From assembly GCA_963617205.1 (NCBI GenBank), contig CAVEOA010000006.1, forward strand, positions 45,501-109,500: a stretch of 64,000 nucleotides of DNA. Reading direction: 5' to 3'. The translations under genes were made by a program, and so were the position numbers. The notes under the pieces are model-generated. The model was not told where the DNA came from and made no database searches. It saw only the letters and a list, made by a program, of their open reading frames with translations. Below, one piece after another: positions 8,522 through 17,342 of this stretch. How positions within the stretch are numbered: the stretch's first letter is position 1; every line of letters begins with the position of its first letter. Source of the stretch: UBA11524 sp963617205. Lineage in GTDB: Bacteria > Bacillota > Clostridia > Christensenellales > Aristaeellaceae.

Positions 8522-9324
8522 TTCATATCCTCCAACAGTCGGCATAGCTGACGAAATTCACGCCTGCGCAGGCGTTTCCCGCGATGCAGAATCAGGAAAC
8601 GCAGGCGGAAGCGGTTACGGCGCGTAAATACGGGCGTCGCCCGATGCGCATGGAAACGGTCGGTGAGCTTGACCTCCGTGCCTTCGCGGACGAACAGCAC
8701 GCATTTCTTCACCGGTGAAGGGACGCCGCCGTCAGCAACGGCACGGGCAAGCGTCTGCGCATGGGTAGTGACCTGCATGACCGGGTTATAGAAGGTAAGC
8801 GTATCACCGTTCTTGCGCGTGAGCAGCAGGTCGTGATCAGAATAATCGCCCGTTACGCGTCCGGCGTGGTTCTTGACCTCGATGACGGTTGCGCCGCGGC
8901 GCGTCAGGGCAACGAGGTCGCATTCGCTGCGGTTGCCGGCATGGACGATGCGGTTTGGGTAGACATGGACAGAATCCGGCAGACGCTCAAGCATTGCGCG
9001 AGCATCCTCTTCGCCGTGAATGCCGGAGGATACAAGCGATGCAGCGTACTTTGCCCCTTTTGCACGGCGCTTGAGGCGAAAAGAAACCAGCACCGGTGCG
9101 GACAGCAGCACGGCGAACAGCACGAGGATGACCCATGCACGGAAACGCACGTCGGCGGATAAAGCGTCCTTCAGCGGGGGAAACCACCACAGCGCGGTCA
9201 GCACGGAAATCGTCCAGCAAATCGGCGGCAGCAGCCACGCACGGAATAAAAGCAAACGTTGTCGGCGGCGCAGGACAGTCAGCTTTTGCGATTGTCCCTC
9301 GCTGCCGGAATGAAAAATGGCCAT
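8518..9324 (-). CDS. NERD-domain membrane protein
   Basis: The protein has 268 residues. Two hydrophobic segments near the N-terminus (about residues 25-85) are followed by a NERD (nuclease-related) domain with 'GEEDARAMLERLP', 'SECDLVALTRRGATVIEVKN' and a downstream Lys/Arg-rich tail. The D...E-x-K pattern matches the restriction-endonuclease-like core of the family. The role is unknown; NERD proteins are thought to act on nucleic acid. The start at 9324 (MAIFHSGSE) follows AAGGAGGT closely; the frame is open further upstream. It is translationally coupled to the GH31-remnant gene through a 4-base overlap. Confidence 0.75.
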   Translation of the reverse strand: MAIFHSGSEGQSQKLTVLRRRQRLLLFRAWLLPPICWTISVLTALWWFPPLKDALSADVRFRAWVILVLFAVLLSAPVLVSFRLKRRAKGAKYAASLVSSGIHGEEDARAMLERLPDSVHVYPNRIVHAGNRSECDLVALTRRGATVIEVKNHAGRVTGDYSDHDLLLTRKNGDTLTFYNPVMQVTTHAQTLARAVADGGVPSPVKKCVLFVREGTEVKLTDRFHAHRATPVFTRRNRFRLRFLILHRGKRLRRREFRQLCRLLEDMK

Positions 9325-9407
9325 AGACCTCCTTCGGCATACAGAACATGTGTGTGCGAACAATGGATAGTACGACAAAACGCGCGGAAAATCCTGCTGA
9401 AACGTGA

Positions 9408-9436
9408 TTGACAATTGCTGCACGGGCTGGTATAAT
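9408..9436 (+). promoter_or_regulatory. Promoter of the hisS-aspS T-box operon (TTGACA-17-TATAAT)
   Basis: Consensus TTGACA (9408-9413) and TATAAT (9431-9436) are separated by exactly 17 bases. The T-box leader begins directly downstream. Confidence 0.85.
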
Positions 9437-9442
9437 CATCTG

Positions 9443-9675
9443 TGTCGGGCAATGAAGGACAGGATGGACGCAAATACGGCTGTCAGAGAGGGAGCCACAG
9501 GCTGAAAGCTCCTGCCGGAAGCGTACATCGGACAATCTGGAGCCTCCTGATGAGAATCAGGCGTTTTCCTCGCGTGATGGGGAGTAAAAGGCGCAGCATG
9601 ACTGCGTAAACATGGGTGGCACCGCGATTTTTCGCCCCATAACAACCGGAATCTGGTTGCATGGGCTTTTTTTAT
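9443..9675 (+). ncRNA. T-box leader (tRNA-sensing riboswitch) of hisS-aspS, probable Asp (GAC) specifier
   Basis: The conserved T-box sequence GGGTGGCACCGCG occupies 9614-9626. It is followed by a terminator hairpin (GCCCCAT...ATGGGC plus seven Ts, 9634-9674). Stem I can be drawn upstream: GATG (9463-9466) with CATC (9526-9529), ACGC with GCGT, and CGG with CCG. AGAGAGGG and GGCTGAAAG lie in its distal part. Below the GATG/CATC helix the 3' loop reads GGACAATC, so GAC (9531-9533), an aspartate codon followed by A, is the best specifier. This fits aspS as the second gene. Uncharged tRNA-Asp would pair with the leader and block the terminator. Confidence 0.93.
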
Positions 9676-9708
9676 ACCGCGCTGTCAATAGAAGGAGGAG
9701 TTGAATCA

Positions 9709-10974
9709 ATGCTGACGCAAGCACCGCGTGGCACAAAGGACGTCCTGCCGGCAGATTCCTATCGCTGGCAATACGTGGAAGGAAAGATGCGCAAGGCGGC
9801 GGCAGAGGCAGGCTTCCGCGAGGTTCGGACGCCTGTGTTCGAGCATACGGAGCTGTTTCTGCGCGGCGTAGGCGATACGACTGACATCGTCCAGAAGGAA
9901 ATGTACACCTTCAAGGACAAGGGCGATCGCTCCATCACGCTCAAGCCGGAAGGCACGGCGGGCGCGGCGCGTTGCCTGCTGGAGAACAACCTGTACGCCG
10001 ACACGCTGCCGTGCAAGATGTACTATCTCAACGCACCGATTTTCCGCTATGAGGCGCCTCAGAGCGGTCGTTTGCGCGAGCATCATCAGTTCGGCATGGA
10101 GTGCTTCGGCGCGAAGGATGCTTCCGCGGATGCGGAGCTGATTCTGCTGGCATACCGCCTGCTGAGCGGACTTGGCGTCAAGAACCTGTCCGTGAACATC
10201 AACTCCATCGGCTGCCCGAACTGCCGCCCGAAGTATCATGCGATGCTCAAGACATTCCTGTCCGGCAAAATCAATGAGATGTGCGACACGTGCAAGACGC
10301 GCTTCGACCGCAATCCGCTTCGCGTGCTGGACTGCAAGGAAAAGCACTGCCAGGAGCTGGTGAAGGATGCGCCCTCGATGCTGGATGTCCTCTGCGACGA
10401 CTGCAAGGCGCATTTCGCACAGCTGCAGGCGTATCTCGATGCTTCAAAAATACCGTACCGCATTGATCCGCGAATTGTCCGCGGATTGGACTACTACACC
10501 AAGACGGTGTTTGAGCTGATTACGACGACGGAGAACGGCAATCTGACCGTTTGCGGCGGCGGTCGCTACGACAATCTGGTGGAGCAGCTGGGCGGCTCGC
10601 CGCTGTGCGCGGTGGGCTTCGGCATGGGTATTGAGCGCGTGCTGATGCTGCTGGACGGCGAAGGGATTCAGCTGCCGAAGCCGACCCTCTACGATGTGTT
10701 TGTGACGTACATGGGCGAGCATCAGGTGGAGGCGTTCTCGCTGGTGGAAACGCTGCGCGACGCTGGTCTGAAGGCGGACATGGATCATACCGGTCGCAGC
10801 CTGAAGGCGCAGTTCAAGTATGCCAACAAGATGGAAGCCACGCTGACAGCAACGCTGGGCGATGAAGAAATCGCGAACGGCGTCGTAAAGGTCAAGAACA
10901 TGGCGACGAAGGAAGAACGCACGATTCCGCTGGCAAGCATCGCCGATGGAATCCGCGAAATGCTCGGCGAGTGA
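9709..10974 (+). CDS. hisS: Histidyl-tRNA synthetase
   Basis: The 421-residue class II synthetase charges tRNA-His. Motif 2-type sequences include 'ITLKPEGTAGAARCLLENN' and 'REHHQFGMECFGAKDAS'. The histidine-binding 'VRGLDYYTKTVFEL' and 'GGRYDNLVEQLGG' are diagnostic. A C-terminal anticodon-binding domain covers the last ~90 residues. The start at 9709 follows AAGGAGGAG; an upstream ATG at 9661 lies inside the T-box terminator and is rejected. aspS begins 32 bases after the stop, and the T-box controls both genes. Confidence 0.97.
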   Translation: MLTQAPRGTKDVLPADSYRWQYVEGKMRKAAAEAGFREVRTPVFEHTELFLRGVGDTTDIVQKEMYTFKDKGDRSITLKPEGTAGAARCLLENNLYADTLPCKMYYLNAPIFRYEAPQSGRLREHHQFGMECFGAKDASADAELILLAYRLLSGLGVKNLSVNINSIGCPNCRPKYHAMLKTFLSGKINEMCDTCKTRFDRNPLRVLDCKEKHCQELVKDAPSMLDVLCDDCKAHFAQLQAYLDASKIPYRIDPRIVRGLDYYTKTVFELITTTENGNLTVCGGGRYDNLVEQLGGSPLCAVGFGMGIERVLMLLDGEGIQLPKPTLYDVFVTYMGEHQVEAFSLVETLRDAGLKADMDHTGRSLKAQFKYANKMEATLTATLGDEEIANGVVKVKNMATKEERTIPLASIADGIREMLGE

Positions 10975-11006
10975 AATCAGAATCAAATTGAAAGGAGCTG
11001 CATTCC

Positions 11007-12779
11007 ATGCAGAACCGTACCCATACCTGTAATGAGCTGAGATTGTCCGATGAAGGCAAGCGCGTCCAGCTGTCCGGCTGGATGGACAGCGTGCGCATCG
11101 TCAGCGCGAATCTCGCGTTCGTCATCCTGCGCGACTTCTATGGCACGACGCAGGTTGTGATCGACGATGAGGAGCAGATGAAGGTCATCCGCAGCCTCAA
11201 CAAGGAAAGCGTTATCTCCGTGACGGGCACTGTCCGCGAGCGCGATAACAAGAATCCGAAGATTCCTACGGGCGACATCGAGGTCGTGCCGGAGAAGATT
11301 GACGTGCTGGGACGCTGCCGCTATAATGAGCTGCCGTTCCAAATCAACCGTTCGCGCGAGGCAGACGAGAGCATCCGCCTGAAGTACCGCTATCTCGACC
11401 TGCGCAATCCGGATGTGAAGAAGAACATCGTCATGCGCTGCAACGTTGTGACGGCACTGCGCAATGCCATGAACGAGCATGGCTTCCTCGAAATCACCAC
11501 GCCGATTCTGACCGCCTCTTCTCCTGAGGGTGCGCGCGACTACCTTGTGCCTGCCCGCAAGCATCCGGGCATGTTCTACGCGCTGCCGCAGGCGCCGCAG
11601 CAGTTCAAGCAGCTGCTGATGACGTCAGGCTTCGACCGTTATTTCCAGATTGCGCCGTGCTTCCGCGATGAGGATGCGCGCGGCGACCGCAGCCCGGGCG
11701 AGTTCTATCAGCTCGATATGGAGATGGCGTTCGCGACGCAGGACGACGTGTTCAGCGTGCTCGAGGACGTCCTGCCGCCGATTTTTGCCAAGTACGGTAC
11801 GTATAATGTCGCTTCGAGTGCACCGTTCAAGCGCATTGCGTACAATGATTCCATGGAGCGCTACGGCTCAGATAAGCCCGACCTGCGCATTGACCTTGAG
11901 GTGCAGGACGTGACGGAGCTGCTCGGAAATTGCGGCTTTGCGCCGTTTGAAGGCAACACGGTCAAGGCGGTTGTTGTCAGCGACATGACGGCGACACGCA
12001 AGCAGATTGACAAGCTCTGCGCGGATGTTGAGGTTGTGACGGCAAACAAGGCATACTGGTTCAAGCTCGATGAAAAAGGCGAAATTGCCGGCGGCATTTC
12101 AAAATTCGTCAAGGATCGCAAGGATGAGCTGGTCGAGAAGCTTGGCCTGAAGCCGAATACGTTTGTCGGACTGACGAGCGGCAAGAAGCTTGCTGCCCAG
12201 AAGACTGCCGGTGTTCTGCGCCGCCTGGTTGCCGACCTCTGCCCGGCGCATATCGACAGAGAAAAGTATGAATTCTGCTGGATTGTCGATTTCCCGATGT
12301 ACGAAATCGGCGAAGAATCCGGCGAGCTGGAGTTCTGCCATAATCCCTTCTCTATGCCCAACGGCGGTCTGGAGATTCTGCAGAAGGCGGCGGCTGGCGA
12401 GGTCGACCCGCTGAGCATCACCGCGTACCAGTATGACCTGGTCTGCAACGGCGTTGAGTTGTCCTCCGGCGCGGTCCGTAACCATGATCCGGAAATCATG
12501 ATCGAGGCGTTCAAGCTTGTTCGTCTGGGCGAGGAGGACGTGAAGGCGAAGTTCCCGGCCATGTACAATGCGTTCTGCTATGGCGCACCGCCGCATGCAG
12601 GCATCGCACCCGGTGTCGACCGCATGGTGATGCTGCTTGCAGGTGCTGAGACCATCCGCGAGGTTATCCCGTTCCCGATGAACAAGAACGCTCAGGACGT
12701 CATGATGGGCGCGCCCGGCAAGGTCGAGCAGAAGCAGCTGGATGAGCTGCATATTGCCTGCGTCAAGCCGGAGGAGTAA
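11007..12779 (+). CDS. aspS: Aspartyl-tRNA synthetase
   Basis: The 590-residue protein has bacterial-type length. An N-terminal OB fold binds the anticodon ('GWMDSVRIVSANLAFVILRD'). The class II catalytic core carries 'FLEITTPILTASSPEGARDY', 'QIAPCFRDEDARGDR' and 'FYQLDMEMAF', and the GAD insertion domain lies in the middle. 'HAGIAPGVDRMVMLL' near the C-terminus is motif 3. Start 11007 follows AAAGGAG. It is co-transcribed with hisS under the T-box leader. Whether it is discriminating or also charges tRNA-Asn cannot be read from sequence alone. Confidence 0.97.
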   Translation: MQNRTHTCNELRLSDEGKRVQLSGWMDSVRIVSANLAFVILRDFYGTTQVVIDDEEQMKVIRSLNKESVISVTGTVRERDNKNPKIPTGDIEVVPEKIDVLGRCRYNELPFQINRSREADESIRLKYRYLDLRNPDVKKNIVMRCNVVTALRNAMNEHGFLEITTPILTASSPEGARDYLVPARKHPGMFYALPQAPQQFKQLLMTSGFDRYFQIAPCFRDEDARGDRSPGEFYQLDMEMAFATQDDVFSVLEDVLPPIFAKYGTYNVASSAPFKRIAYNDSMERYGSDKPDLRIDLEVQDVTELLGNCGFAPFEGNTVKAVVVSDMTATRKQIDKLCADVEVVTANKAYWFKLDEKGEIAGGISKFVKDRKDELVEKLGLKPNTFVGLTSGKKLAAQKTAGVLRRLVADLCPAHIDREKYEFCWIVDFPMYEIGEESGELEFCHNPFSMPNGGLEILQKAAAGEVDPLSITAYQYDLVCNGVELSSGAVRNHDPEIMIEAFKLVRLGEEDVKAKFPAMYNAFCYGAPPHAGIAPGVDRMVMLLAGAETIREVIPFPMNKNAQDVMMGAPGKVEQKQLDELHIACVKPEE

Positions 12780-12788
12780 TGACACATC

Positions 12789-12822
12789 AAAAAGGGCGGA
12801 TCAAATGCGATCCGTCCTTTTT
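12789..12822. terminator. Bidirectional terminator between aspS and glmS
   Basis: A 14-bp stem (AAAAAGGGCGGATC / GATCCGTCCTTTTT, one G-U pair) has a 6-base loop and A5/T5 ends. It serves both convergent genes. Confidence 0.9.
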
Positions 12823-12843
12823 AAGTGGAGAAGCTGTGGATGA

Positions 12844-14679
12844 TTATTCGACCGTTACAGACTTTGCGAGGTTGCGGGGCTTATCGACATCGCAGCCGCG
12901 GCTGACAGCCATGTAGTATGCCAGCAGCTGCACGGGGATGATGGCTAACAGCGGCAGCAGCTCTGACGGCGCGTCCGGCACGACCCACAGCTCATCCGCA
13001 TCCTTTTCAGCGCGCGCACGCAGGGATTCCGGACAGATAATCAGCGTCTTTGCGCCGCGGCTCTTGACCTCGCGGACGTTCGAGAGCGTCTTGTCTGCCA
13101 GATGCTCCTGCGTCAGCAGTGCGCAGACGAGCGTGCCGTGCTCAATCAGGGCGATGGTGCCGTGCTTGAGCTCACCGGCGGCATACGCCTCGGACATGAT
13201 GTAGCTGACTTCCTTGAGCTTGAGGGATGCTTCCATGGCAAGCGCGTTGTCGAGCCCGCGACCGATGTAGAATACGTGCTGACGGTCGTGGTACAGGCTG
13301 GCGAAGCGCTGGATGGACGGCTCGAGTGCAAGCGTCTTGGCAGCGAGGTCAGGCATGTTCGCCATGCGCCGCAGCAGGTCAGACGCAGCCTCTTCGCTGA
13401 GCATGCCGCGCTTCTGTGCTAAATCAACGGCAAGGAGCATCATCATCTCAATCTGGGTGATATATGCCTTCGTGCTGGCGACGGCGATTTCGGGACCTGC
13501 GTAGGTGTACATGACGGAATCTCCGGCGGTACGCGCGATGGACGAGCCGACGACGTTCGTCAGCGCCATGACCTTTGCGCCGAGGCGCTCTGCCTCACGC
13601 ATGGCGGCAAGCGTATCGGCTGTTTCGCCGCTCTGGGAGATGGCGAGGAAGCAGTCCTTGTCATCCAGAATTGGGTCGCGGTAACGGAATTCGGACGCAA
13701 CATCAACCACAACAGGCAGCCGTGCGAGCTTCTCGATGACATACTTGCCGACAACGCCGGCATGGTATGCCGTGCCGCAGGCGACAATCGTCAGCGTGCG
13801 CAGGGCTTGCGCCTCCTCCGCTGTGATCGGGAAGGCGCCTGGACGAATGACCATGCGCTCCGGGTCGACATGGGCGGTGAAGGTCTTCTTGAGTGCTTCA
13901 GGCTCCTCGTGGATTTCCTTGAGCATGAAATGCGCGTAGCCGCCCTTTTCCGCAGCCTCGACGTCCCAGTCAACGGTGATGGGATGCAGCGGACGCTCCG
14001 TGCCGAAATGGTCGTAGACGTGCACACTGCCGGTCGTCAGAACGGCGATTTCGCGGTCATCGAGCAGCTCAATCCTGCGCGTGTGCTGGATGAGCGCGGG
14101 AATATCGCTGGCGACGTACTGCGCACCATCAGACAGACCGATCACCAGCGGGCTGTCCTTGCGCGTGCAGTAGAGCGTGTCAGGTGATTCTGTGCTCAGC
14201 ACGCACAGCGCGTAGCTGCCCTCGAGCATCGTCTGCGCCTTGAGCAACGTCGACAGCATATTGCCGTCATAGAGCGTATGAAGCAGGTGCGCGATAACCT
14301 CCGTGTCGGTTTCGGACACGAACACGCATCCCTGCGCGATGAGGCGCGTGCGCAGCTCCTCGTAGTTCTCGATAATGCCGTTATGGACGACAGCAATGTG
14401 CCCCTTCATATCCGTATGCGGATGGGCATTGATGTCGTTCGGTTCGCCGTGGGTTGCCCAGCGCGTATGGCCGATGCCGATGCAGCCATGCAGGGGAGCG
14501 GCATTGACGCGTTCGATAAGGTTAAGCAGACGACCCTTTGCCTTGCTCAAATGAATGACGCCGTTTTCCATGACAGCAATGCCGGCGCTGTCGTAGCCGC
14601 GATATTCCAAACGGGACAGGCCATCCAGCAGGATACCCTGTGCCTGTTCATGACCGATATAGCCAACAATTCCGCACAT
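12844..14679 (-). CDS. glmS: Glutamine-fructose-6-phosphate aminotransferase (isomerizing)
   Basis: The 611-residue enzyme makes glucosamine-6-phosphate from fructose-6-phosphate and glutamine, the entry to UDP-GlcNAc and peptidoglycan. The N-terminal glutaminase starts with the catalytic Cys2 ('MCGIVGYIGHEQAQ') and contains 'HTRWATHGEPNDINAHPH'. Two SIS sugar-isomerase domains follow ('SQSGETADTLAAMREA', 'AYAAGELKHGTIALI'), and the C-terminus 'DKPRNLAKSVTVE' is canonical. GAGGAGG lies 8 bases before the ATG. It stands alone between two terminator/promoter regions. No glmS ribozyme was found upstream. Confidence 0.97.
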   Translation of the reverse strand: MCGIVGYIGHEQAQGILLDGLSRLEYRGYDSAGIAVMENGVIHLSKAKGRLLNLIERVNAAPLHGCIGIGHTRWATHGEPNDINAHPHTDMKGHIAVVHNGIIENYEELRTRLIAQGCVFVSETDTEVIAHLLHTLYDGNMLSTLLKAQTMLEGSYALCVLSTESPDTLYCTRKDSPLVIGLSDGAQYVASDIPALIQHTRRIELLDDREIAVLTTGSVHVYDHFGTERPLHPITVDWDVEAAEKGGYAHFMLKEIHEEPEALKKTFTAHVDPERMVIRPGAFPITAEEAQALRTLTIVACGTAYHAGVVGKYVIEKLARLPVVVDVASEFRYRDPILDDKDCFLAISQSGETADTLAAMREAERLGAKVMALTNVVGSSIARTAGDSVMYTYAGPEIAVASTKAYITQIEMMMLLAVDLAQKRGMLSEEAASDLLRRMANMPDLAAKTLALEPSIQRFASLYHDRQHVFYIGRGLDNALAMEASLKLKEVSYIMSEAYAAGELKHGTIALIEHGTLVCALLTQEHLADKTLSNVREVKSRGAKTLIICPESLRARAEKDADELWVVPDAPSELLPLLAIIPVQLLAYYMAVSRGCDVDKPRNLAKSVTVE

Positions 14680-14725
14680 TGAATGATCCTCCTCAACAAT
14701 ACATCATAATACATGTGCCATTCCG

Positions 14726-14753
14726 ATTATACACTTTTTTCCGGAAAATGCAA
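14726..14753 (-). promoter_or_regulatory. Promoter of glmS (TTGCAT-16-TATAAT)
   Basis: On the minus strand TTGCAT (14748-14753) is followed after 16 bases by TATAAT (14726-14731), 47 bases before the glmS start. Confidence 0.65.
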
Positions 14754-15023
14754 CCCCTGATTTAGATAGACAAGTGAAAAAAGTCACGGATTATTCCTCT
14801 GGAAAAATGAGAATTGTTCACATTAAACAAACTGCAAAAAATCGATAAAACGATACGGCGTGCAATAATCAGCAAGGAAAAAACGCGGAAACGCATGAAA
14901 AATCGAAGCAGTCAGCCCTGTACATGTCGCCGCTGGTCGAAACGTGTCCGAATTGTACTAAAACGCGAACGTTAGCAGTTTTTGAAAATCTCCAAAAAAG
15001 CAGGGAAAAATACCGATTAAGTC
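14754..15023. other. AT-rich intergenic region between glmS and glgB
   Basis: About 270 bases without a supported gene separate the divergent glmS and glgB promoters. Open frames here are short, lack ribosome sites and have no recognisable motifs. I see no riboswitch, ribozyme or clear operator. Confidence 0.6.
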
Positions 15024-15054
15024 TTGACGAAAATGCATAAAAGTGGTTCAATAT
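15024..15054 (+). promoter_or_regulatory. Probable promoter of the glgBCD(A) genes
   Basis: TTGACG (15024-15029) is a good -35. The -10 is less clear, with TTCAAT at 17 bases or CAATAT at 19 bases. It lies about 80 bases before glgB. Confidence 0.45.
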
Positions 15055-15081
15055 AGGTGAGGAAATCATGGGCAAAATGCC

Positions 15082-15108
15082 ATTCTTCCTTGAACCATAT
15101 GGAAGAAT
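15082..15108 (+). promoter_or_regulatory. Inverted repeat in the glgB leader
   Basis: A perfect 8-bp inverted repeat (ATTCTTCC / GGAAGAAT) with an 11-base spacer lies between the presumed promoter and the glgB ribosome site. It could be an operator or an RNA hairpin. Confidence 0.35.
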
Positions 15109-15133
15109 ATAGAATACAAAGGCAGGTGTATGT

Positions 15134-17212
15134 ATGCTCTATAACGGCCCGACGGCGGCGCAGAGAGACCAGTTTCATCAGGGAACGAACCGTCGTGCTT
15201 ACGAGATGCTCGGTGCGCATCCGGTTGTGCAGGATGGGCGGAACATGTGGCATTTCGCAGTATGGGCACCCAATGCAGCGGCTGTATCGTTGATCGGTGA
15301 ATTTAATCAATGGGATAAAGAAAAAACGCCCATGACGAAGGTCTACGATGGCACGTGGGAGGTTCGCCTTCCTGCTGAGACGTTCGATGTTAGGAGCGAT
15401 CCGGAGCGTTATCATTATCCGGATGCCGCAAAAAAACTGACGACCTATAAATATTGCATTAAAACGCAGGAGGGAATCTGGCAGGACAAGGCGGATCCGT
15501 ACGCGTTCGCAATGCAGCTGCGGCCGGACACGGCGAGCAGAATTTATGATTTATCCGGCTATCAGTGGGGCGACGCCAGATGGATGGAGAATCGCAAGGC
15601 GTATGATCCGTACCACAGCCCCGTGAATATTTATGAGATGCATCTGGGTTCATGGCGTCGGCATGAAGACGGCACGTTCCTGAGCTATGCGGAAATTGCC
15701 GAGCAGCTTGTGCCGTACCTGACCGAGATGGGCTATACGCACGTCGAACTGATGCCGGTGATGGAGCATCCGCTGGATGAATCGTGGGGCTATCAGGTGA
15801 CTGGCTATTACGCCGCGACCGCACGATTCGGCGAGCCGAAGGAGCTGATGGGGCTGATTGACGCACTGCATCAGGCGAACATCGGCGTGCTGCTGGACTG
15901 GGTGCCGGCGCATTTTCCGCGAGACGCCATGGGGCTTCGCCGCTTTGACGGAACGCCTTGCTATGAGCATCCCGACCCCAGACGCGGCGATATGGCGCAG
16001 TGGGGAACGCACATGTTCGATTATGCGCGTGGCGAGGTCAACTCGTTTATGCTGTCCAACGCGTGCTTCTGGCTGGAGTGGTATCATGCTGACGGCATCC
16101 GCGTCGATGCGGTCACGTCGATGCTGATGTACGATTTCTGCCGTGAGCCCGGACAGTGGCTGCCGAATAAGTACGGCGGCAGGGAGAACCTTGATGCGAT
16201 TGCTTTCCTGCGCCGCCTGAATGAAACCGTGTACCACGATTTCCCCGGCATCATGATGGTGGCAGAGGAATCGAGCGCCTACCCGATGGTGACGCGCCCG
16301 ATTTATCTGGGTGGATTGGGCTTCGGCTTCAAGTGGAACATGGGCTGGATGAACGACATCCTGTCCTACATCAAGCTCGACCCGGTTTACCGCAAGTATC
16401 ATCATGACAAGCTGACCTTCTCGTTGATGTACGCATTCTCGGAAAACTACATCCTGCCGTTCAGTCACGATGAGGTCGTCCACGGCAAGCACTCCATGCT
16501 GGATAAGCAGCCGGGCGACCTGTGGAAGAAGTTTGCAGGGCTGCGGGCGCTGTATGGCTACACGATGGCGCATCCGGGCAAGAAACTGCTGTTCATGGGC
16601 AGCGAGTTCGGGCATTTCATCGAGTGGAAGTACGATGACCAGCTGGACTGGTTTCTGCTGCTCTATGAGAACCATCCGCAGGTGCAGCAGTGCTGCAAGC
16701 GGCTGAATGAAATCTACCGCACGACACCTGCCCTGTATCAGATAGATGACAGCTGGGACGGGTTCCAGTGGATTCAGGCGAATGACAGCGACCACTCGAT
16801 TGTGGCGTTCCTGCGCACTGACCGCAAGGGCAATTCCATCCTGTGCGTGACGAACTTCACGCCGGTGTTCCATCCGGAGTACCGCATCGGGCTTCCGGCG
16901 ATGGGCACCATCGAAGAGTTCTTCAATACCGACAGGAAGGAATTCGGCGGCTCCAACCAGTACAACGCATGGGCGGTTCACACGGAAAAACAGCAGCTTC
17001 AGGATTTCCAGTACAGCTGCAATATCTGCGTTCCGCCGCTGTCCACGGTCTATTTCACCTATCAGCGTGATCCTGAGGAGGAAGCGACAAAGCTGGCAGC
17101 ACCCGAAAAGACGGAAACCGCAAGAAGCGTTCTTCCAAAGAACGCAGCGAAGAAGCCGGCTGCCAAGAAACCTGCGGCGAAGAAGGGTGCCGCAAAGAAA
17201 GCCATTGGCTGA
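15134..17212 (+). CDS. glgB: 1,4-alpha-glucan branching enzyme with Lys/Ala-rich tail
   Basis: The 692-residue GH13_9 enzyme adds alpha-1,6 branches to glycogen. A CBM48 module (about residues 25-130, 'FAVWAPNAAAVSLIGEFNQW') precedes the barrel. Catalytic residues are Asp325 ('DGIRVDAV'), Glu378 ('MMVAEESSAYP') and Asp446 ('FSHDEVVHGK'). The final 48 residues are outside the fold: first acidic ('DPEEEATKLAAPEKTE'), then 'AAKKPAAKKPAAKKGAAKK', a histone-H1-like basic tail. GlgA, three genes downstream, also has a basic tail. Start 15134 follows AGGCAGG. It is the first gene of the glycogen synthesis cluster. Confidence 0.96.
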   Translation: MLYNGPTAAQRDQFHQGTNRRAYEMLGAHPVVQDGRNMWHFAVWAPNAAAVSLIGEFNQWDKEKTPMTKVYDGTWEVRLPAETFDVRSDPERYHYPDAAKKLTTYKYCIKTQEGIWQDKADPYAFAMQLRPDTASRIYDLSGYQWGDARWMENRKAYDPYHSPVNIYEMHLGSWRRHEDGTFLSYAEIAEQLVPYLTEMGYTHVELMPVMEHPLDESWGYQVTGYYAATARFGEPKELMGLIDALHQANIGVLLDWVPAHFPRDAMGLRRFDGTPCYEHPDPRRGDMAQWGTHMFDYARGEVNSFMLSNACFWLEWYHADGIRVDAVTSMLMYDFCREPGQWLPNKYGGRENLDAIAFLRRLNETVYHDFPGIMMVAEESSAYPMVTRPIYLGGLGFGFKWNMGWMNDILSYIKLDPVYRKYHHDKLTFSLMYAFSENYILPFSHDEVVHGKHSMLDKQPGDLWKKFAGLRALYGYTMAHPGKKLLFMGSEFGHFIEWKYDDQLDWFLLLYENHPQVQQCCKRLNEIYRTTPALYQIDDSWDGFQWIQANDSDHSIVAFLRTDRKGNSILCVTNFTPVFHPEYRIGLPAMGTIEEFFNTDRKEFGGSNQYNAWAVHTEKQQLQDFQYSCNICVPPLSTVYFTYQRDPEEEATKLAAPEKTETARSVLPKNAAKKPAAKKPAAKKGAAKKAIG

Positions 17213-17342
17213 ACCAGCATTCCTTAGAGGCGAGGAAGGCTGTTTCACATAAACGCGGAGGATTTAGCAATCATCCGCACCATTGGACTCATATTCATAT
17301 CCGAAGCCGAAAGAAACAAGGATGAAGGAGTGTGTTCCCATC

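Noticed and set aside
9661..9708. Earlier hisS start at 9661
   Set aside because: That ATG is part of the 3' arm of the T-box terminator. AAGGAGGAG is correctly placed only for 9709.
14680..15133. glmS ribozyme or other riboswitch upstream of glmS
   Set aside because: The conserved ribozyme core and the long structured leader are absent. The promoter lies only 47 bases before the start.
17255..17278. Hairpin GCGGAGGATT / AATCATCCGC between glgB and glgC as a terminator
   Set aside because: The stem has a mismatch and no T-run follows. glgC directly downstream is expected to be co-transcribed with glgB.
17283..17342. Earlier glgC start giving 20 extra residues
   Set aside because: The extra residues do not resemble the family, whose members begin with the MKKKxCxAMLLAGG block.
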